64,000 bases of DNA from Emticicia sp. CRIBPO. GTDB lineage: Bacteria > Bacteroidota > Bacteroidia > Cytophagales > Spirosomataceae. Numbering within the stretch: the first letter of the stretch is position 1; every line of letters starts with the position of its first letter. The position numbers and the translations under genes were made by a program. The notes under the pieces are model-generated. The model saw only the letters and a list, made by a program, of their open reading frames with translations, made no database searches and was not told where the DNA came from. Shown here in pieces: positions 55,310 to 64,000 of this stretch. Location: assembly GCF_009905725.1 (NCBI RefSeq), contig NZ_JAAAKV010000004.1, positions 310,001-374,000 of the forward strand, read 5' to 3'.

Positions 55310-56416
55310 TTAGTTTTTCATCATGGGGTCTGAGATTCTTACAAAAACACGGCCTAACAGGTTCGGAACAATACCCAGCAGGATCAGGATAAATCCTGAA
55401 GCTACAGTAACCGTCGGATTTACAAATAATTTACCGGCTGATAGAATGCCCAGAATTAATAAAGTCGAGAAAGGCAGCGAAAATGCCAGGATCAATACGG
55501 CCAGCTCCAGGTTGAAAGTCCTTTTTTCTTTCGGAAGTTCCAGGCTGTCTTCTTTGGCATTGAAGGCTGAAATGTGAGCAAACGGCCAGAAACTGGCAGA
55601 ACTTTGGGGAATGACCGTGGCAATCAGCACCATGGTCGGATCTGTGATATGCAGCAACTTGATGACAATGGCACTGAAAAGCAAGGTGATTCCGGCCCTG
55701 AAAGCCAGGATGGAGAACACCATTCTTTTGTTGCCTTTTTTCAGCTGAACGGCCAGTCCGATAAAAATCAGCACCAACGGTGTCATCATGGCACTGGTTT
55801 TGTCAAAAAGGTCAGCTACAATGGGAGGGACAGACTTGTAGTTATAGCCGAAGCCCAGCAAAACAAGGGCCGCGATCATGATCAGGTTAATGGGCTCTTT
55901 GAAAAGGCTTATGATCAGACTTTTGATTTTCTCACCCACACCGCTGCTTTCTGATTTGGTGTTGCGTAAAAACATGTTCATAGCTACCAGGTACAGGAAT
56001 ATAAGCACGAAAAACTTATTTCCCACATCGGCCAGTGCACCCATGGCCAGGCTTTCTTCTCCTAAAAATTCAGAAATAAAAGGAAAGCACGACAAGCCGG
56101 GAGCAAGGGAAGGAACCAGCATGGTGACGGTTCTTCCGACAGAACTGTTTTTATCCACCCCAAAGAAACTGAGCAATGGCGGAGTAATAAAAAACATGAA
56201 AAAGTTGAAAACAATGGTCAGAACTGGCACAAAGATCATCTTCGAGTCGATATTGATCTTCATTAAGGCAATAAAAATGGTAGATGGCAGGGCCACCGAT
56301 AAGACAATCTCCTTTATGCCGTTGGTTTGGTCTTTATTGCTGAATTTAGATTTTAACAGTAAACCTAAAACAATCAAAAGAATCAAAGTTATGGTTTTTT
56401 CTAGAGCACCATTCAT
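55310..56416 (-). CDS. AEC family transporter (auxin efflux carrier-like)
   Basis: 368 aa from the ATG at 56416 (MNGALEKTITL), preferred to an upstream Leu/Ile-rich start. About ten membrane helices in two halves, with KEIVLSVALPSTIFIALMKI and PLVLIFIGLAVQLKKGNKRM typical of AEC transporters, which export or import organic acids, amino acids or auxin-like anions. The substrate is unknown. It is downstream of the SusCD operon but separated by a terminator. Confidence 0.82.
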   Translation of the reverse strand: MNGALEKTITLILLIVLGLLLKSKFSNKDQTNGIKEIVLSVALPSTIFIALMKINIDSKMIFVPVLTIVFNFFMFFITPPLLSFFGVDKNSSVGRTVTMLVPSLAPGLSCFPFISEFLGEESLAMGALADVGNKFFVLIFLYLVAMNMFLRNTKSESSGVGEKIKSLIISLFKEPINLIMIAALVLLGFGYNYKSVPPIVADLFDKTSAMMTPLVLIFIGLAVQLKKGNKRMVFSILAFRAGITLLFSAIVIKLLHITDPTMVLIATVIPQSSASFWPFAHISAFNAKEDSLELPKEKRTFNLELAVLILAFSLPFSTLLILGILSAGKLFVNPTVTVASGFILILLGIVPNLLGRVFVRISDPMMKN

Positions 56417-56514
56417 TTTGTTATACTTTAATTTTCTTTGGAGGTTAATTGAAATTGGAAATAACCATAGCAAAGGTGGAACATGGATTCATACCTTCAG
56501 ATTATTAAACAGGA

Positions 56515-56553
56515 AACCCGGGCTGCGGTGTAAAATCTGCCACAGCCCGGGTT
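56515..56553 (-). terminator. Terminator of the SusCD-aminotransferase operon
   Basis: Eleven-bp GC-rich stem AACCCGGGCTG / CAGCCCGGGTT, 10 nt past the stop at 56564. Confidence 0.88.
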
Positions 56554-56563
56554 AAAAACCTTA

Positions 56564-57748
56564 TCAGCTGATTTCGCCGAGGCTTTTGATAAATAGTTTC
56601 ATCTCGTCCATTGTACCGATACTTACACGGCAGTAAGTCTGGTTCTGGATATCAAACGAACGCACGCCGACGCCCTTCGCAGTCATTTTGGAAAGCATGT
56701 CCTTGCCGTTCATTTTGATCGGGAACAACACGAAGTTGGTATAAGAAGGAATGTAGGTGTATCCTAATTTACCCAATTCGGCATAGATATAATCTTTGGC
56801 TTCAGAGTTTAACCTGATGGTCATTTCCTGGAATGCAAGATCGTCGATAGAGGCAGTGGCAGCCGCTATGGAAGTATAGGCAATGCCCATTCCGCCACGG
56901 GTGATCTTGTTGATGCTCTCAAGGAACGACGGCAAAGCAGCGATATAACCGATTCTTAATCCGGCCATACCCATTACTTTAGAGAAAGTACGGGCGATGA
57001 TCACATTTTTCTTTTTAGAAAGAAGAGAAACCATGCTTTCGGTACCTTTTCCGGCAGCCAGCTCAAGATAAGCTTCATCGATGAAAATAGGCACTTTTTC
57101 AGATACTCTTGAACAGAAGTCAGTCAGCTCCTGGGTAGAAGTGATGGCTCCGGTCGGGTTGTTCGGGTTACAGATATAAACCAGTTTGGTGTCTTTATCT
57201 ATAGCCGCTTCCATGGCTTTCAGGTCATGCGACCAGTCTTTTTTACATGGCACAGCTTTCCAGGTAGCTCCTACAGATTCAGCCACACGGATCAATGACA
57301 TATAAGTAGGATCAGCAGAAACGATATTGCCACCTTTCATGAAAAGTACCAATGCCACTTTTTCAAGCAAATCTGAAGAACCAGGTCCCATCATGATATG
57401 ATCAGGAGTAACGCCCTCTTTTTTGGAAATTTTTCCGATCAGGTCGAACATTTCTTTCCAGGCATAACGGTTACCGCCACCTACGGACTCAACCACTGCT
57501 TTTTTAGCACTTTCAGGCGGACCGTAAGGGTTTTCGTTAGAATTCAATTTTGCTTTCATTACCGGCGGAAAAGGCTCAGCCAGGAAATGCTCTCTCACAA
57601 ACGGACTGTAAATGATTCTGTTTTGTGCGTCAATCTGCACAGGTGCGTTTGAGAATGCACCCATACTAAGGTGAGGAGCAAGTGCGATACCGCCTAATGT
57701 CATCAGGCTTGATTTTAGAAGACTGCGTCTGTCCATTTTTTGGTTCAT
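56564..57748 (-). CDS. Tat-exported PLP-dependent aminotransferase, HisC-like
   Basis: A 394-aa class I/II aminotransferase resembling histidinol-phosphate aminotransferase. Motifs: LNSNENPYGPPESAK (about 68-82), CNPNNPTG (193-200), FIDEAYLEL (D224) and the PLP-binding K257 in ARTFSKVMGMAGLRIGY. The N-terminus (MNQKMDRRSLLKSSLMTLGG) is a twin-arginine signal ending near FSNAP, so the enzyme is probably folded with PLP and exported to the periplasm. It is the last gene of a SusC-SusD-lipoprotein operon (27-nt gaps), suggesting it handles an amino-group-bearing compound brought in by that system. A sugar-nucleotide or amino-acid substrate cannot be decided. Confidence 0.85.
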   Translation of the reverse strand: MNQKMDRRSLLKSSLMTLGGIALAPHLSMGAFSNAPVQIDAQNRIIYSPFVREHFLAEPFPPVMKAKLNSNENPYGPPESAKKAVVESVGGGNRYAWKEMFDLIGKISKKEGVTPDHIMMGPGSSDLLEKVALVLFMKGGNIVSADPTYMSLIRVAESVGATWKAVPCKKDWSHDLKAMEAAIDKDTKLVYICNPNNPTGAITSTQELTDFCSRVSEKVPIFIDEAYLELAAGKGTESMVSLLSKKKNVIIARTFSKVMGMAGLRIGYIAALPSFLESINKITRGGMGIAYTSIAAATASIDDLAFQEMTIRLNSEAKDYIYAELGKLGYTYIPSYTNFVLFPIKMNGKDMLSKMTAKGVGVRSFDIQNQTYCRVSIGTMDEMKLFIKSLGEIS

Positions 57749-57775
57749 GATAAAAGAAAGATTAAGATTGATTTG

Positions 57776-58255
57776 TTAATTTGACCCTGCTATTCTGAAA
57801 TATTTTGTAAAAGACACCCCTTTGTGGGTACCCGAAGCCATCATTAAAACGGAGGTGCTCGTTGTAGGTGTAGCTACTCCCAAAGCACTCCATGCCACTG
57901 TCAGGGGAGCCACGCCGTTAGCGTTGGTGCTCGACTGACCAACCGTCGCCCCTGTTGCTCTCAGTTTGTAGGTAATCTGCAATCCTGAAACAGGGATAGA
58001 ATCAATACCCACTTTATAATCAAGCAAGCCGGTTTTGTCAAGTTCAAAGATCACCAGACCCACATTGGTTGAAGCAGAAATGGGAGAAGTGACGGACGGT
58101 TCGGTAGTAAGTCCTGAACTCAGTACACCGTTGGCACCTTTGACCAATACCAGTACCGGTGAAACTGTTCTGTCAACAAACGGGTCGTCTACTTTGCAAG
58201 ACGCAGCAAGAGCAACCACTGCCAGTAAGAATAAGTATTTTATCGATTTTTTCAT
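57776..58255 (-). CDS. Lipoprotein of the SusCD operon
   Basis: A 159-aa lipoprotein (lipobox LAASC, C20) with a beta-sandwich-like mature part (VSPVLVLVKGANGVL, LDYKVGIDSIPVSG). It lies 27 nt after the SusD-like gene, the position of SusE/SusF-type surface binding proteins, but it is shorter than those and no binding motif is recognised. Confidence 0.7.
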   Translation of the reverse strand: MKKSIKYLFLLAVVALAASCKVDDPFVDRTVSPVLVLVKGANGVLSSGLTTEPSVTSPISASTNVGLVIFELDKTGLLDYKVGIDSIPVSGLQITYKLRATGATVGQSSTNANGVAPLTVAWSALGVATPTTSTSVLMMASGTHKGVSFTKYFRIAGSN

Positions 58256-58282
58256 TTTTCTGTCGTTTAAATTTTTCCTTGA

Positions 58283-59755
58283 TTACTCCACCCACCACAA
58301 TTTAACCTGCATATTGTCTGTTCCGACCAAACTTATCGCTGCATCGAGCTTCGCTTTGTTCAGAGAATATTCACTGGTCGGGTAAGGCAACCTGGTTGGG
58401 ATAACCCCGTTGTTTTCAAATACTGCACGCAGGTCTTTGGCCGGCATCACCGGAAGTCCGGTCCTGCGGTATTCTGTCCAGGCTTCTATGCCCTGGCCAA
58501 ACAAAGCGATCCATTTCTGATCCATGATCTTGGCCTTGGTGACTGCTCCCACTGTGGTGTAATAATCAGCAGGCATCGTGGCTTTGAACTGGGCAAATGA
58601 TGCTGCAATACCGTCTTTGAAGTAAGTTTCAGCACTTCCGGAAATGTCACCGTCTATTGCTGCTTCAGCCAGGATAAATTTAAGTTCAGCATAAGTCATG
58701 ATCACACTTGGTGCAGCATCAGCTACAAAGGCGTTTCCGATAGTAGAAGCCGAACTCAGGTACGTAGTGGCAATGGCATCAGGCAATCCGTTTGGAATTC
58801 CTGTGAAAGATCCTCCGACAGGGTTTCCGAAAACTGAAAGACGGGTGTCTTTTAGTGCTGACAGCTTATCTACAAGTGTCTTACTGAGGTTCCAGTCAGT
58901 ACGGCCGTCAACGATCATTACCTGGTTCCATACATTATTGCTCGGGCGTGTAGCCGTATTCTGAAGCAAAGCATTGTCGGCATTCGAAGTGAAAATAGGG
59001 TAGGTAGTAGGATTTCCCAGTATTTCCGCGAAGATGGCCTTTGATTCTGCACTTTTCTTGGCAGCCTGACGGTTAGCCAGACGAAGACGCAGCGAGTTCG
59101 CAAACTTTTTCCACTTCAGGATATCTCCGTTGAAAAGGATGTCTCCTGAAACTGTAGGGCCGCCCACTGTCAGTTTTTCGTTGGCACTTTTCAGATCTGC
59201 CAGCAAACCTGCATAAACCACTTCCTGAGAATCATATCCCGGAGTATAAACCGGCTCTGCTGAGGTACCTTTCAGGGCTTCTTTATAAGGAATAGGGCCA
59301 TAAAGATCGGTAAGCAACGAGAATACCCATGAACGCATTACCAGGGCAATTCCCTCATAGTTGGTATTCACCATCGTACCACCGGCTTTTGACTGGGAAA
59401 TGACCCTTTCAAGGTTGACCAGGGAATTGTTATAAAGGATTGTCCAGTTATTGGTATAAAACGCCGGGGTGATACCGTAGCTGTCGCCTTCGTTAGAATA
59501 GATGTTCCTGGCAAAATACTGTGTCCATAGCATCGCTCCGTCAATGTTGAGACGCTGAAAACGGGTAGTGCCACCCCAGTAGTTGTCAACACTTTGCTCA
59601 ATGGCATAAGGCAGCAGGTACTGAGGGCTGATATTTGTCGGGCTATTCGGGTCTATATTCATTTTGTCGAAGTCGCCTGTACACGATATCGAAGTGAGTA
59701 CGCCCAGAACAGTCACTAAAATCAATATTTTTATTTTTAATTTCTTCATGATCAT
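58283..59755 (-). CDS. SusD/RagB-like outer-membrane lipoprotein
   Basis: A 490-aa surface lipoprotein (lipobox ISCTG) that binds substrate and lids the SusC barrel. The N-terminal part has FDKMNIDPNSPTNISPQYLL; TPR-like helices follow (ALVMRSWVFSLLTDLYGPIP), and the C-terminal part has IMDQKWIALFGQGIEAWTEY. This is the SusD-like family 2 layout. The substrate is not predictable. It starts 28 nt after the SusC stop. Confidence 0.9.
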   Translation of the reverse strand: MIMKKLKIKILILVTVLGVLTSISCTGDFDKMNIDPNSPTNISPQYLLPYAIEQSVDNYWGGTTRFQRLNIDGAMLWTQYFARNIYSNEGDSYGITPAFYTNNWTILYNNSLVNLERVISQSKAGGTMVNTNYEGIALVMRSWVFSLLTDLYGPIPYKEALKGTSAEPVYTPGYDSQEVVYAGLLADLKSANEKLTVGGPTVSGDILFNGDILKWKKFANSLRLRLANRQAAKKSAESKAIFAEILGNPTTYPIFTSNADNALLQNTATRPSNNVWNQVMIVDGRTDWNLSKTLVDKLSALKDTRLSVFGNPVGGSFTGIPNGLPDAIATTYLSSASTIGNAFVADAAPSVIMTYAELKFILAEAAIDGDISGSAETYFKDGIAASFAQFKATMPADYYTTVGAVTKAKIMDQKWIALFGQGIEAWTEYRRTGLPVMPAKDLRAVFENNGVIPTRLPYPTSEYSLNKAKLDAAISLVGTDNMQVKLWWVE

Positions 59756-59783
59756 TCAAAATTTAGTTGTTCAAATACCTTAA

Positions 59784-62700
59784 TTAAAATCCAAGAGACA
59801 GGTTAAAGCCGATACTTCTTGAAGATGGCAGGTTACCATAGTCAAATCCCTGTGCGTTACCACCATAGGCATCCACTTCAGGATCAATATGAGGGTGGTT
59901 GCTGAACAGCATCGCCAGGTTACGTCCGACCACTGAGATCTTGGCATTCTGAATTTTCAGTTTATTCAATGCACTTTCAGGTATTCTATATCCGAATGAG
60001 ACTTCTCTCAGTTTCACATAGCTCGCGTCAAAAATGGCAGCTTCGTGGTATCTTCTCGGGTTGTTATAGGCAATCAACTGGTTTGTTGCTACGATCACAT
60101 CATTCGGTACGTAATTCGGGCTTTCAGCCGTTCCGATGTTCATCACACCCTTACCGATGATGCCTTCCTCGCGTCCAAGGGCTGTTTCCGCATACTGGCC
60201 TGTCCAGCGGGCTGTTCCGGTCCCTTCGTCAAACATATCACCGCCGATTTTGGCATCAATCAGTGCACTCAGTACAAATCTCTTATAGCTGAAGGTATTT
60301 GAGAAACCTCCGATCCAGTCAGGCTGAATATTTCCGAGTACCCTTGGGGTGCTGCTTACCATAGGAAGACCGTCTTTGTAAATGATCTGTCCATCAGGAG
60401 CATGTTCGAATCCGATACCGAAAAGAGAACCATATGCATCGCCTACACGGGCCAGAGACGATAGTCCCTGTCTTGTGACAAGGGTATAAGTCGTCAGGCC
60501 TTCTGCCAGTTCAACCACCTTGTTCTTGTTTTTGGCAAAGTTCAGACCGACTTCCCATTTGAATCCTGAAGAGATTTCAAGCGGCGTACCGGTTAATGAA
60601 ATTTCAATTCCTTTATTCGTGATCTTACCTGCATTCAGGGTTCTTTGGTTATAACCGCTGGCTTTAGAGATTTCTACACCAAGAATCTGGTTTTCAGTCG
60701 ATTTGGTATAGTATGTCACATCCAGGCCAAGCTTGTTTCTCAGGAATCTTAAGTCAACTCCGAACTCAACTCCGGTGGTGATTTCAGGTTTAAGAGTAGC
60801 GTTGGCAATGGTCAGGTTTTCATAATATTCAGGAGTAGATCCATTCCATGACGTTCCGGCGTTGAATGTCGGGGTCAGCTGATAAGGAGAGGCATCGCTA
60901 CCCACCTGGGCCCAGCTGGCTCTCAGTTTACCAAAAGACAAGATGCCTGTAGGTACTGAAAGCAGATCAGTGATTACAGCACTTCCCGAAACCGAAGGAT
61001 AGAAATATGACCTTGCGTTGGCAGGTAAGGTACTTGACCAGTCATTACGTGCTGTAACATCCAGGAACAAAGCATTTTTATAACCGAACTGAGCAGAGCC
61101 GTACACACTTTGTACTTCAGATTTCATAATTCTGCTGGCCACTGTGTTCTGAGAAGGGTTGGAGTTGGCCAGGTTGTAAACCCCGTCTACCACCAGTTGA
61201 CCTACGTTGGTATAGTTCCTTTTGTAATAATTCAGACGCTGAGCACCACCGGCCTGTACCACCACTGAAAATTCTTTACCGAAAGTTTTGTCATAAGTAA
61301 GCAGGAAATCATGGTTGGTTTCCTGGCTTCTCAGGATTTCTTCAGAATAAGCACCCGGAGTCCAGTTACCGTTTCTTACACGCTCAAAGTTTCCGATGTT
61401 GATACGGGTATCAGACCATACGTCAGTACCGGTTCTGAGCATGGCATTCAGGTTTTCGGCTAATTTTATGTTCAGGGAAATGTTTCCAAGCAAACGATCC
61501 TTGTCGTTGTCATTCGGTAACATCTCGTTGGTATAGAATGGGTTGGTAAAGAAAGTATGCTGCCAGTTAGGCGGATCTGTGTCCGGTAATTTACCGGCAA
61601 CTACCCTGTTGATGCTGATGCCAGTGTAATCTCTCCAGTTGGCCAGCTGATCCCACGAAACGTGTCTGTGCGACCAGATGAAAGTCTGGCTGGAAGCAAA
61701 GTTTCTGTTTCCACCCGACTTGATATATTCACCGGAGCCTGTCACCGTCAGGAATTTATTTACCTTATAATTGGTGTTCAGTCTGAAGTTATTTCTTTTA
61801 AACGTGTTGAACGCTGCAATACCTTTCTGATCCACATTGGAATACGCCAGTCTGAAGCTACCCTTGTCGTTGCCACCCGAAAGTGCCAGCGAGGTGCTCA
61901 AAGTCTTTCCTGTATCCCAGAACTCATCCCAGTTATTAGGCTGAGGTGTTAAAGGAGCTACATCTGTGCCGGTAAACCACTGTCTTACGAGTCTGCCGTC
62001 CATCGGGGCTCCCCAGCTTTCATCTGTACCGTCGGTACCTGTAGTCGAAGCAGACACTGAGCCGTAGGCAGCCTTGTATTGCTCATAAGCATCAGGCTTG
62101 ATCACGCCGCTCCATCCGTCCGAATACCAGGTTCTGTAGCCGTTACCGCCACCGTAAGTATTCTGGAAATTGGGTTTGATGAAAGGTCTTTCAAAAGTAT
62201 AGCTTGTGTTGAAGTCTATTCCGAGGCCTTTGGTTCCTGCACCATTCTTGGTAGTAACGAGGATTACACCGTTAGATGCCCTGGAACCGTACAGAGCTGC
62301 TGCGTTTGGTCCTTTAAGAACAGATATCTCTTTAATATCATCAGGGTTGATTTCAGACAGACCACCACCTTTGGTTTTATCGTATTGCTGCTGAAGAGGC
62401 ACACCATCCACTACGTAAAGTGGTTCGTTGTTGCCTGAAACGGAAGAGGAACCCCTGATCTGGACTGTTGATCCGCTACCCGGGCCACCGTTTGAGGTAA
62501 TTCTTACTCCGGCGATTTTTCCGGACAGGGCGTTCACAACGTTAGTCGAGCGTGACTCTGTCAAGCTTTCCCCTTTGACCTCTTGCTGTGAAAACCCCAA
62601 AGACTTTTTTTCGCGTGAAATACCTAAGGCTGTTACTACTACTTCACTCAATAGTTTGGTATCGGGGGCCATGATAACATCAAGCTTGGATTTGTTTTCA

Positions 62701-62957
62701 ACTTTAATTTCAATGCCGGCATAACCGATGGCACTGAAAACCAAAACCGCATCTGAAGAAGGTACTTTGATCGTAAAAGATCCTTCGGCGTTGGTTATGG
62801 TACCGATACTGGTACCTTTAACAAGGACGGAAACTCCGGGTAAAGACCCTTCGCTGGCAGAACTTACAACTCCTGAAACCACTTTTTCCTGGGCGAAAAC
62901 AAAAGAGGAAAAAGCAATCAGCATGTAAATCAACGGTACAACTCTCTTCATAATCAT
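59784..62957 (-). CDS. SusC/RagA-type TonB-linked outer-membrane protein
   Basis: A 1057-aa barrel with signal peptide (1-22, FVFAQ), carboxypeptidase-regulatory-like domain (about 25-100; GVVSSASEGSLPGVSVLVKG), the TonB-box region EVVVTALG, the SusC signature plug (ALSGKIAGVRITSNGGPGSG, VDGVPL, ILKGPNAAALYGSRASNGVI) and a barrel ending in GFNLSLGF. It is first in the operon with SusD, lipoprotein and Tat aminotransferase. The carried ligand is unknown; the aminotransferase suggests a nitrogen-bearing compound, but this is weak. Confidence 0.92.
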   Translation of the reverse strand: MIMKRVVPLIYMLIAFSSFVFAQEKVVSGVVSSASEGSLPGVSVLVKGTSIGTITNAEGSFTIKVPSSDAVLVFSAIGYAGIEIKVENKSKLDVIMAPDTKLLSEVVVTALGISREKKSLGFSQQEVKGESLTESRSTNVVNALSGKIAGVRITSNGGPGSGSTVQIRGSSSVSGNNEPLYVVDGVPLQQQYDKTKGGGLSEINPDDIKEISVLKGPNAAALYGSRASNGVILVTTKNGAGTKGLGIDFNTSYTFERPFIKPNFQNTYGGGNGYRTWYSDGWSGVIKPDAYEQYKAAYGSVSASTTGTDGTDESWGAPMDGRLVRQWFTGTDVAPLTPQPNNWDEFWDTGKTLSTSLALSGGNDKGSFRLAYSNVDQKGIAAFNTFKRNNFRLNTNYKVNKFLTVTGSGEYIKSGGNRNFASSQTFIWSHRHVSWDQLANWRDYTGISINRVVAGKLPDTDPPNWQHTFFTNPFYTNEMLPNDNDKDRLLGNISLNIKLAENLNAMLRTGTDVWSDTRINIGNFERVRNGNWTPGAYSEEILRSQETNHDFLLTYDKTFGKEFSVVVQAGGAQRLNYYKRNYTNVGQLVVDGVYNLANSNPSQNTVASRIMKSEVQSVYGSAQFGYKNALFLDVTARNDWSSTLPANARSYFYPSVSGSAVITDLLSVPTGILSFGKLRASWAQVGSDASPYQLTPTFNAGTSWNGSTPEYYENLTIANATLKPEITTGVEFGVDLRFLRNKLGLDVTYYTKSTENQILGVEISKASGYNQRTLNAGKITNKGIEISLTGTPLEISSGFKWEVGLNFAKNKNKVVELAEGLTTYTLVTRQGLSSLARVGDAYGSLFGIGFEHAPDGQIIYKDGLPMVSSTPRVLGNIQPDWIGGFSNTFSYKRFVLSALIDAKIGGDMFDEGTGTARWTGQYAETALGREEGIIGKGVMNIGTAESPNYVPNDVIVATNQLIAYNNPRRYHEAAIFDASYVKLREVSFGYRIPESALNKLKIQNAKISVVGRNLAMLFSNHPHIDPEVDAYGGNAQGFDYGNLPSSRSIGFNLSLGF

Positions 62958-63851
62958 CTTTAGTTTAGTTTAATTCACGTTATTTTAGATTTACCACCAA
63001 CCTAAACCATATTTATCTCCGACCGCTCAGATATAAGTCTATAGTTTAATGTCGGTGGCAATGAGAACGTCTCCCTGAACCTTTCTTCCGGAAACGCACA
63101 TTAATTGTGGTCAAACGAAACCATCGCCAAAAACTACGACAGTCTCATCACTTAGTGCTTTGTTGTACTACCTTTTTACATTTGATCTTAATAAACAGGA
63201 ATTTATCAAGTCCGCGTTGTGGCCGGAATCCAGCCATCTTATTTTGTATCAGCTGTTCACTTTTTGCGGTCGGAAGTAAACAGTAGAAGAATTCTTAATT
63301 GTATTATTTTAATAAATACAATTCAATGTTAAAAATAAAAATTAATTAATGGAAAATAATTTGGCAAAAAGATAAAAAAAATGAAAAAAAACATAATAAT
63401 GTTAAATGCAAGATAGAAATTATGCAATTTTTTTTGATTTTGAAGAATTTTATACTTTTTGCTTTAAGTTAATTTTAAGTTTAAAAATTGCTAGTTATGT
63501 GTTTAAAAATTAAAATTTTGTTGATTTTTGGTTTAATATTATACGTATTCTTATGGTATTTTTATTAAAATGATAAAAATAAGTTTGAAAATAATTTTAA
63601 AAACTTGTTTGATAATTGTATTTATTATAGTTTTGCTGATGTATTTCATCAATCGCCTAAGAATCATTATTTGTTCCCTAAACTATAAGCAAAAAGAAAG
63701 CCCCGGATTTCGGGGTTTTTTCTTTTATACCCCTTTCCGTTTGTTTTGATCTGGTAATAATCCGTGAAACGGACCTTTGTGACAGAATGCCCGCAGAGCC
63801 GGTTTTTGCGGCAGGCAGGTCTTGACATAGTATAATGCTACCTTTAAATAA
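62958..63851. other. Non-coding leader region of the SusCD operon
   Basis: About 890 bp without a credible gene. The operon-proximal third is GC-balanced and potentially structured (GTTTCCGGAAGAAAGGTTCAG region near 63080), the rest is very AT-rich. No riboswitch class recognised. A hairpin is annotated separately at 63694-63722. Confidence 0.45.
63694..63722. terminator. Terminator-like hairpin in the intergenic region
   Basis: AAAGCCCCG / CGGGGTTTT stem with a GATTT loop and flanking T/A runs; no gene ends close by on the plus strand, so it may serve minus-strand read-through from the gene at the right edge. Confidence 0.5.
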
Positions 63852-63880
63852 AAAAGCCGCTGATCTGTTCAGCGGCTTTT
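63852..63880 (-). terminator. Terminator of the right-edge gene
   Basis: Twelve-bp perfect stem AAAAGCCGCTGA / TCAGCGGCTTTT with a 5-nt loop, 25 nt past the stop of the minus-strand gene. Confidence 0.9.
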
Positions 63881-63905
63881 CAATGGTATTAAACAAAGGT
63901 GAGTC

Positions 63906-64000
63906 TCAATATCCTATACTCGTGTTGTCAGCCCGTGGGTCAGAGGCTCCTTCAAGGACGCCCCCGGGGTGTAGCATAATGCAATCCATACGGCCCAAAG
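63906..64000 (-). CDS. ggt: Gamma-glutamyltranspeptidase, C-terminal end (partial)
   Basis: The last about 31 codons of a minus-strand gene that continues beyond the right edge. They read MDCIMLHPGGVLEGASDPRA then DNTSIGY and stop (TGA), matching the C-terminus of gamma-glutamyltranspeptidases (G-x-SDPR-x-D-x-x-x-GY). These periplasmic enzymes cleave gamma-glutamyl bonds of glutathione and related peptides. Only this tail is visible, so activity cannot be judged. Confidence 0.75.
   Translation of the reverse strand, partial: LGRMDCIMLHPGGVLEGASDPRADNTSIGY

Noticed and set aside
63000-63300. Possible riboswitch in the SusC leader
   Set aside because: Some pairing potential is visible, but no known riboswitch core could be recognised.
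63678-63896. 72-codon ORF near the right edge
   Set aside because: It runs through two strong terminator hairpins, so it is not a gene.

Overview
The window is chromosomal DNA from a Bacteroidota bacterium, most probably a gliding Cytophagales-type species. Support comes from the gliding lipoprotein GldD, a secreted protein with a type IX secretion (T9SS) C-terminal sorting domain, SusC/SusD outer-membrane transport proteins, other TonB-dependent receptors, Bacteroidota-style -7 elements (TAnnTTTG), the AT-rich intergenic DNA and the rimP-nusA-infB operon. The species cannot be named from this sequence. No rRNA, tRNA, CRISPR array or transposase was seen.

Left part (1-9 kb): a sugar-acid dehydratase of the L-arabinonate dehydratase type, a DUF937/OmpA-like membrane protein, a NUDIX-like sugar-type regulator with a degenerate NUDIX box, a lone ABC ATPase, hypoxanthine phosphoribosyltransferase, a TPR protein, an Lrp/AsnC regulator and a T9SS cargo protein.

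Accessory part (9.2-26.5 kb): a polymorphic-toxin (RHS) locus, all on the minus strand. A complete 2120-aa secreted RHS protein (19084-25446) carries one C-terminal tip and is followed by an immunity-like gene. Downstream lies a trail of displaced RHS tips with small immunity-like genes. One tip resembles a phospholipase A2 and is followed by two tandem lipoprotein genes. One is a hydrophobic Gly/Ala-rich tip whose stop overlaps the start of an integral-membrane gene. One is a broken tip resembling an ADP-ribosyltransferase, with a coupled downstream gene. One is an unrecognised tip, and one is a heavily decayed remnant. Two displaced tips keep about 200 bp of nearly identical RHS-core DNA, enough for homologous recombination with the full-length gene. 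Just upstream of the full RHS gene, in the same orientation, is an M43-type metalloprotease homologue that has lost two of three zinc-binding residues and the catalytic Glu.

Central core part (26.8-43.5 kb): an alkyltransferase-like protein, a DUF3109 protein, a LysM lytic transglycosylase with an O-methyltransferase, infB-nusA-rimP with a terminator-like leader hairpin, a membrane-anchored EEP phosphatase, NAD synthetase, a 1.6-kb mostly non-coding stretch holding a 55-codon ORF behind an FNR-like palindrome, a gamma-carbonic-anhydrase-like protein, cdsA and gldD.

Right part (43.6-64 kb): an outer-membrane beta-barrel protein, a Ser/Gly-rich lipoprotein, proS, an FKBP isomerase, metF, a three-repeat DUF3471-like protein, a TonB receptor, lysS, an AEC transporter, and a SusC-SusD-lipoprotein-aminotransferase operon whose last product has a twin-arginine signal. 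The right edge cuts a gamma-glutamyltranspeptidase gene.
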